In this document: piece by piece, positions 61,641-64,000 of the stretch
Layout of the letters: each line of letters begins with the position of its first letter
Position numbering within the stretch: the stretch's first letter is position 1
Assembly (NCBI GenBank): GCA_025363655.1
Contig: JANYDK010000081.1
Span: 119,558-183,557 of the forward strand
DNA: 64,000 nt
Source: Deltaproteobacteria bacterium
GTDB lineage: Bacteria > Myxococcota_A > Polyangia > Polyangiales > JADJMO01
Direction: 5' to 3'
Notes under the pieces: model-generated
The model's input: only the letters and a program-made list of their open reading frames with translations
What the model was told of the DNA's origin: nothing
The model's database searches: none
Made by a program: the position numbers and the translations under genes

Positions 61641-63332
61641 ATGCCGACCCGCACGCCCCTCACCAAGACGGCGGTGACGATCCTCCACCGGCTGCTCGGT
61701 GGGACGATCTCGTTCGCGGCGCGCATCGATGGCGCTCGTCTCGTCATCCGTGACGTCGTCGACGTCGGCAGCCACGGCCTCGAGAGCGGGCGCGTCGTCG
61801 AGCTCGCCGAGACGATGGGAGGCATCGTCGAGCGCACGCATGGACCGGCGGTGTGCAAAGATCCCGAGAGCATCGGCACGCCATTCGAGCGGGCCCTCGG
61901 CGCGCGCACCGGCGTCTGCGTACCGATCATCCTCCGCAGCGGCACCGTCGTCGGCGTCCTCTCCGCGCTCGATCGCGCGCCTCGCTCGTTCGCCGCCGCC
62001 GACGTCGATCTGGTCGTCGATCTCGCGCGCGTCATCTCCACCGAAATCGAAGAGGGCATCTCCCTCGACCGCGCCGTCGAGCTCGAGCGTGTGCGCCTCG
62101 CCGGCCTCCTCGCGCGCGGCCTCGCCCACGACTTCGGCAACGTCGTCTCCTCCGCCCTCGCCAACGTGCGCTCCCTCGCGCGCATCCTCGAGGGGAGCCC
62201 GGTCGCGCGTGAACCGCTCGAGGAGATCTCCGCCTCGCTCGAGGCCGGTCGCGAGCTCGTGGCGCGTCTTCGCGACGTCGGGCGCAGCGACTCGGGAAAG
62301 GTCAGGAGACGCGGCATCGATCCGACTGCCATCGCCTCGAAAGTCGTCGCCCTCGCGCGCGCGCTCTTCAAATCGGGCGGCGACGGCGAGAGCGGCGCTG
62401 GCCGCGACAGACCAGACTCCGGCTCGCGCGCGAGCGAGAGACCGAAGCCGCGCAGCGCCGTCTGGAGGGACGAGCCCTGGGTCGATCTGCGCCTCGTACC
62501 ACCCGATGATCCGCTGGAAATCAGGGGCGATGAGCACGCGATCGAGCAAGCGCTCCTCAACTTGGTGCTCAACGCGCGCGACGCCATTGCCGGGGCCGGT
62601 GGTCGCGTCACGGTGCGCGTGATCGCCGAGCGCCTCGCCCGCGCCGATCTCGATCACCCCTGGCACACGCCCGGTGATTGGGTCCTCCTCGCGGTCGACG
62701 ACGACGGCCCCGGCGTCTCCGATCACGTGCGCGAGCGGATGTTCGAACCGGGCTTCACCACCAAGGGCGAGAAGGGCACCGGCCTCGGTCTCTTCCTCGT
62801 GCAGACGACGGCCACCGCGCACGGCGGCGGCGTGCTCGTCGAGAAATCGCCGGAGGGCGGCGCGCGCCTCGCCATCTGTCTGCCCGCCCGCCCGCGTGGC
62901 TCGCAGATGATGAGCGCAGTCTCGGGGACGATGACCGCGGTCTCGGGGACGATGAGCGCGGTGACCGGCAAACGCGATCTGGTGCTCGTCGCCGACGACG
63001 AACGTGGCCTCCGTCGCGCATGCGCTCGCGAGCTCTCTGCCGCTGGGCTCGCGGTCGCTGAAGCCGCCTCTCGCGCCGCCGCTCTCGAAATCGTCGAGGC
63101 CGATCCGAAGCGCATCGTCGCCGCGATCATCGATCGCGATCTCGGCGACGGCAGCGGCGAAGACGTCGCCAGGCGCATCCGCACCCTCAACCCGAGGGCG
63201 CTCGTCATCGAGACCAGCGGCGCCTCCGACCTGGTGACCGACGTCGGCGACGCGGTGCTGGAAAAACCGTTCGATTTGCAGAAGTTGGTGGAGAAGGTCG
63301 TGAAGTCGTTGGAGGGCGCGGCGAAGGGCTGA
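61641..63332 (+). CDS. soluble hybrid histidine kinase (GAF-HisKA-HATPase-receiver)
   Basis: A 563-residue protein without membrane helices. A GAF-like sensor is at about 10-140, the dimerisation helix with phospho-acceptor His163 in LAHDFGN, the ATPase at about 270-420 (NLVLNARDAI, DDDGPGVSD, FTTKGEKGTGLGL), a 7-residue repeat linker, and a receiver at about 445-560 with the acidic pair in VADDE and the probable phospho-acceptor Asp498 in IIDRDLGDG. No DNA-binding output is seen. It follows the YbjQ genes at three bases, so it probably reports on or controls the same process. Confidence 0.9.
   Translation: MPTRTPLTKTAVTILHRLLGGTISFAARIDGARLVIRDVVDVGSHGLESGRVVELAETMGGIVERTHGPAVCKDPESIGTPFERALGARTGVCVPIILRSGTVVGVLSALDRAPRSFAAADVDLVVDLARVISTEIEEGISLDRAVELERVRLAGLLARGLAHDFGNVVSSALANVRSLARILEGSPVAREPLEEISASLEAGRELVARLRDVGRSDSGKVRRRGIDPTAIASKVVALARALFKSGGDGESGAGRDRPDSGSRASERPKPRSAVWRDEPWVDLRLVPPDDPLEIRGDEHAIEQALLNLVLNARDAIAGAGGRVTVRVIAERLARADLDHPWHTPGDWVLLAVDDDGPGVSDHVRERMFEPGFTTKGEKGTGLGLFLVQTTATAHGGGVLVEKSPEGGARLAICLPARPRGSQMMSAVSGTMTAVSGTMSAVTGKRDLVLVADDERGLRRACARELSAAGLAVAEAASRAAALEIVEADPKRIVAAIIDRDLGDGSGEDVARRIRTLNPRALVIETSGASDLVTDVGDAVLEKPFDLQKLVEKVVKSLEGAAKG
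62910..62969. repeat. 21-bp tandem repeat in the kinase linker
   Basis: About 2.9 copies of a 21-base unit encode MSAVSGT, MTAVSGT and MSAVTG between the ATPase domain and the receiver of the hybrid kinase. Copy number would set the linker length while keeping frame. Confidence 0.9.
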
Positions 63333-63410
63333 AGCACGCGCGATTGTCCCAGCGCACCGGGTGGGACGTCGGCCACGGACAAGCCGGACAACGTCGCTAG
63401 ACTCTGGCCC

Positions 63411-64000
63411 ATGCAGCGAGATCGAGTGCTCGGTGGCGCATGGGCGGTGGTCGTCGCAGCGTCGGCGATGGTGTCGTGCGGCGGTCGCATCAGCGAAGAC
63501 GTTCCGGCCGCGAACGACACCGGTGTGCGCGACACCTCGATCGAGGGGGGCGACGTCGGTATCGGTACGGACAGCGGTGTCGTCCCGCCCCTCCCCGACA
63601 GCGGCACGCGCCCCGACACACGCGTCGACCTCGACACGGGCGTGAAGGTCGACATCGGTGTCGAGACGGGCCCGCCTCCTCCCGTCTCCCTCCTCCTTCG
63701 CGGCAAGTACTTCATGCTCGATGAGCCGACCTTCACCAGCGACGGCTACTTGGCGGCCCTCGACACCGATCGCGACGAGCTGGTTGCTGTCCCGCTCGCA
63801 GGCGGCGCGCCGATCGACGTCGTGAGCCACGCGCAGGTCGCCTTTCCCCACGGCGACACGCTCCTGGTGTTCCGCGGCGACTACGGCGCGACGGTCGGAG
63901 CGATCGGAATTTGGTCGAAAATTACCGGCTATCGTGAGTTGGCGACAGCAGCCGCTTTCACGTACACGGCGGTGCTCGAACAAACGGCTTCGGCCGACAT
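63411..64000 (+). CDS. lipoprotein of unknown function (3' truncated by window edge)
   Basis: The frame is open from ATG 63411 to the window end (196 residues seen). The signal peptide ends in a lipobox MVSC (Cys23). A linker of about 65 residues is rich in Asp, Thr, Gly and Val (DTGVKVDIGVETG), a common tether in Myxococcota lipoproteins. The start of a beta-rich folded domain follows (LLRGKYFMLDEPTFTSDGYL, ALDTDRDELVAVPLAGG), which looks like beta-propeller blades. No function can be assigned. The start lacks a clear Shine-Dalgarno. Confidence 0.75.
   Translation, partial: MQRDRVLGGAWAVVVAASAMVSCGGRISEDVPAANDTGVRDTSIEGGDVGIGTDSGVVPPLPDSGTRPDTRVDLDTGVKVDIGVETGPPPPVSLLLRGKYFMLDEPTFTSDGYLAALDTDRDELVAVPLAGGAPIDVVSHAQVAFPHGDTLLVFRGDYGATVGAIGIWSKITGYRELATAAAFTYTAVLEQTASAD

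Noticed and set aside
60543..63983. 1146-residue open frame on the - strand
   Set aside because: It lies opposite the YbjQ and histidine-kinase genes, which have clear motifs; composition is that of a shadow frame.

Overview
The window is a GC-rich, densely coded bacterial chromosome segment with about 55 protein genes and no rRNA, tRNA, CRISPR array or insertion sequence that I can see. Four eukaryotic-type Ser/Thr kinases, two FHA proteins, TPR/PEGA outer-layer proteins, many lipoproteins, a VgrG island and a HEAT-repeat lipoprotein point to a member of the Myxococcota, probably the Polyangia. That assignment is inference from gene content, not from a marker gene.

Layout: 1-347 is the tail of an alpha/beta hydrolase. 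504-3685 is a membrane module: a YqiJ-like protein with an Asp/Ala/Gly repeat, a YqiK-type flotillin and a small two-helix protein that looks like a K+-channel pore with an altered filter. 3696-6646 holds a YlqF GTPase, an orphan DNA methyltransferase and an MJ1255-type glycosyltransferase. 6680-13799 is a sulfur-assimilation locus: cupredoxin lipoprotein, SsuA-type binding protein, APS reductase and siroheme sulfite reductase on the minus strand, then a divergent XRE-cupin regulator, an SsuB/SsuC-type transporter and a siroheme-pathway methyltransferase. A second siroheme enzyme and a LysR regulator lie at 21841-23294. 13951-20895 is a RDD/SpoIIM/DUF4129-DUF4350/MoxR/DUF58 operon in which two usually separate proteins are fused.

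23331-28690 carries FHA proteins, a kinase with an altered catalytic loop and a HEAT-repeat lipoprotein. 28981-33025 holds FtsK, a small DUF2892 protein and an ECF sigma factor. 33187-36788 has a lipoprotein, an isochorismatase-like hydrolase and a FadR-type regulator with a matching operator ahead of a GlcD-type flavin oxidase.

The accessory part begins at 36907: a secreted CARDB-like protein, then a Ser/Thr kinase with an extracytoplasmic c-type heme (CxxCH) sensor domain, translationally coupled to a di-heme peroxidase lipoprotein. 40948-47908 is an orphan type VI secretion island (VgrG, LysM protein, a 1042-residue candidate effector and a 38-residue PAAR-like ORF) facing a protein with three copies of an unnamed repeat. 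49620-55581 has two more kinases flanking two TPR secretory proteins. 55628-57967 has a lipase lipoprotein, a YkgJ protein and a zinc-ribbon protein. 58062-63332 is a tightly coupled operon of four double-YbjQ proteins (eight domains) ending in a soluble hybrid histidine kinase. A partial lipoprotein gene runs off the right edge.

The best candidates for undescribed biology are the heme-sensing kinase/peroxidase pair, the eight-domain YbjQ operon with its kinase, the flotillin module with a pore-like partner and the VgrG cargo gene.
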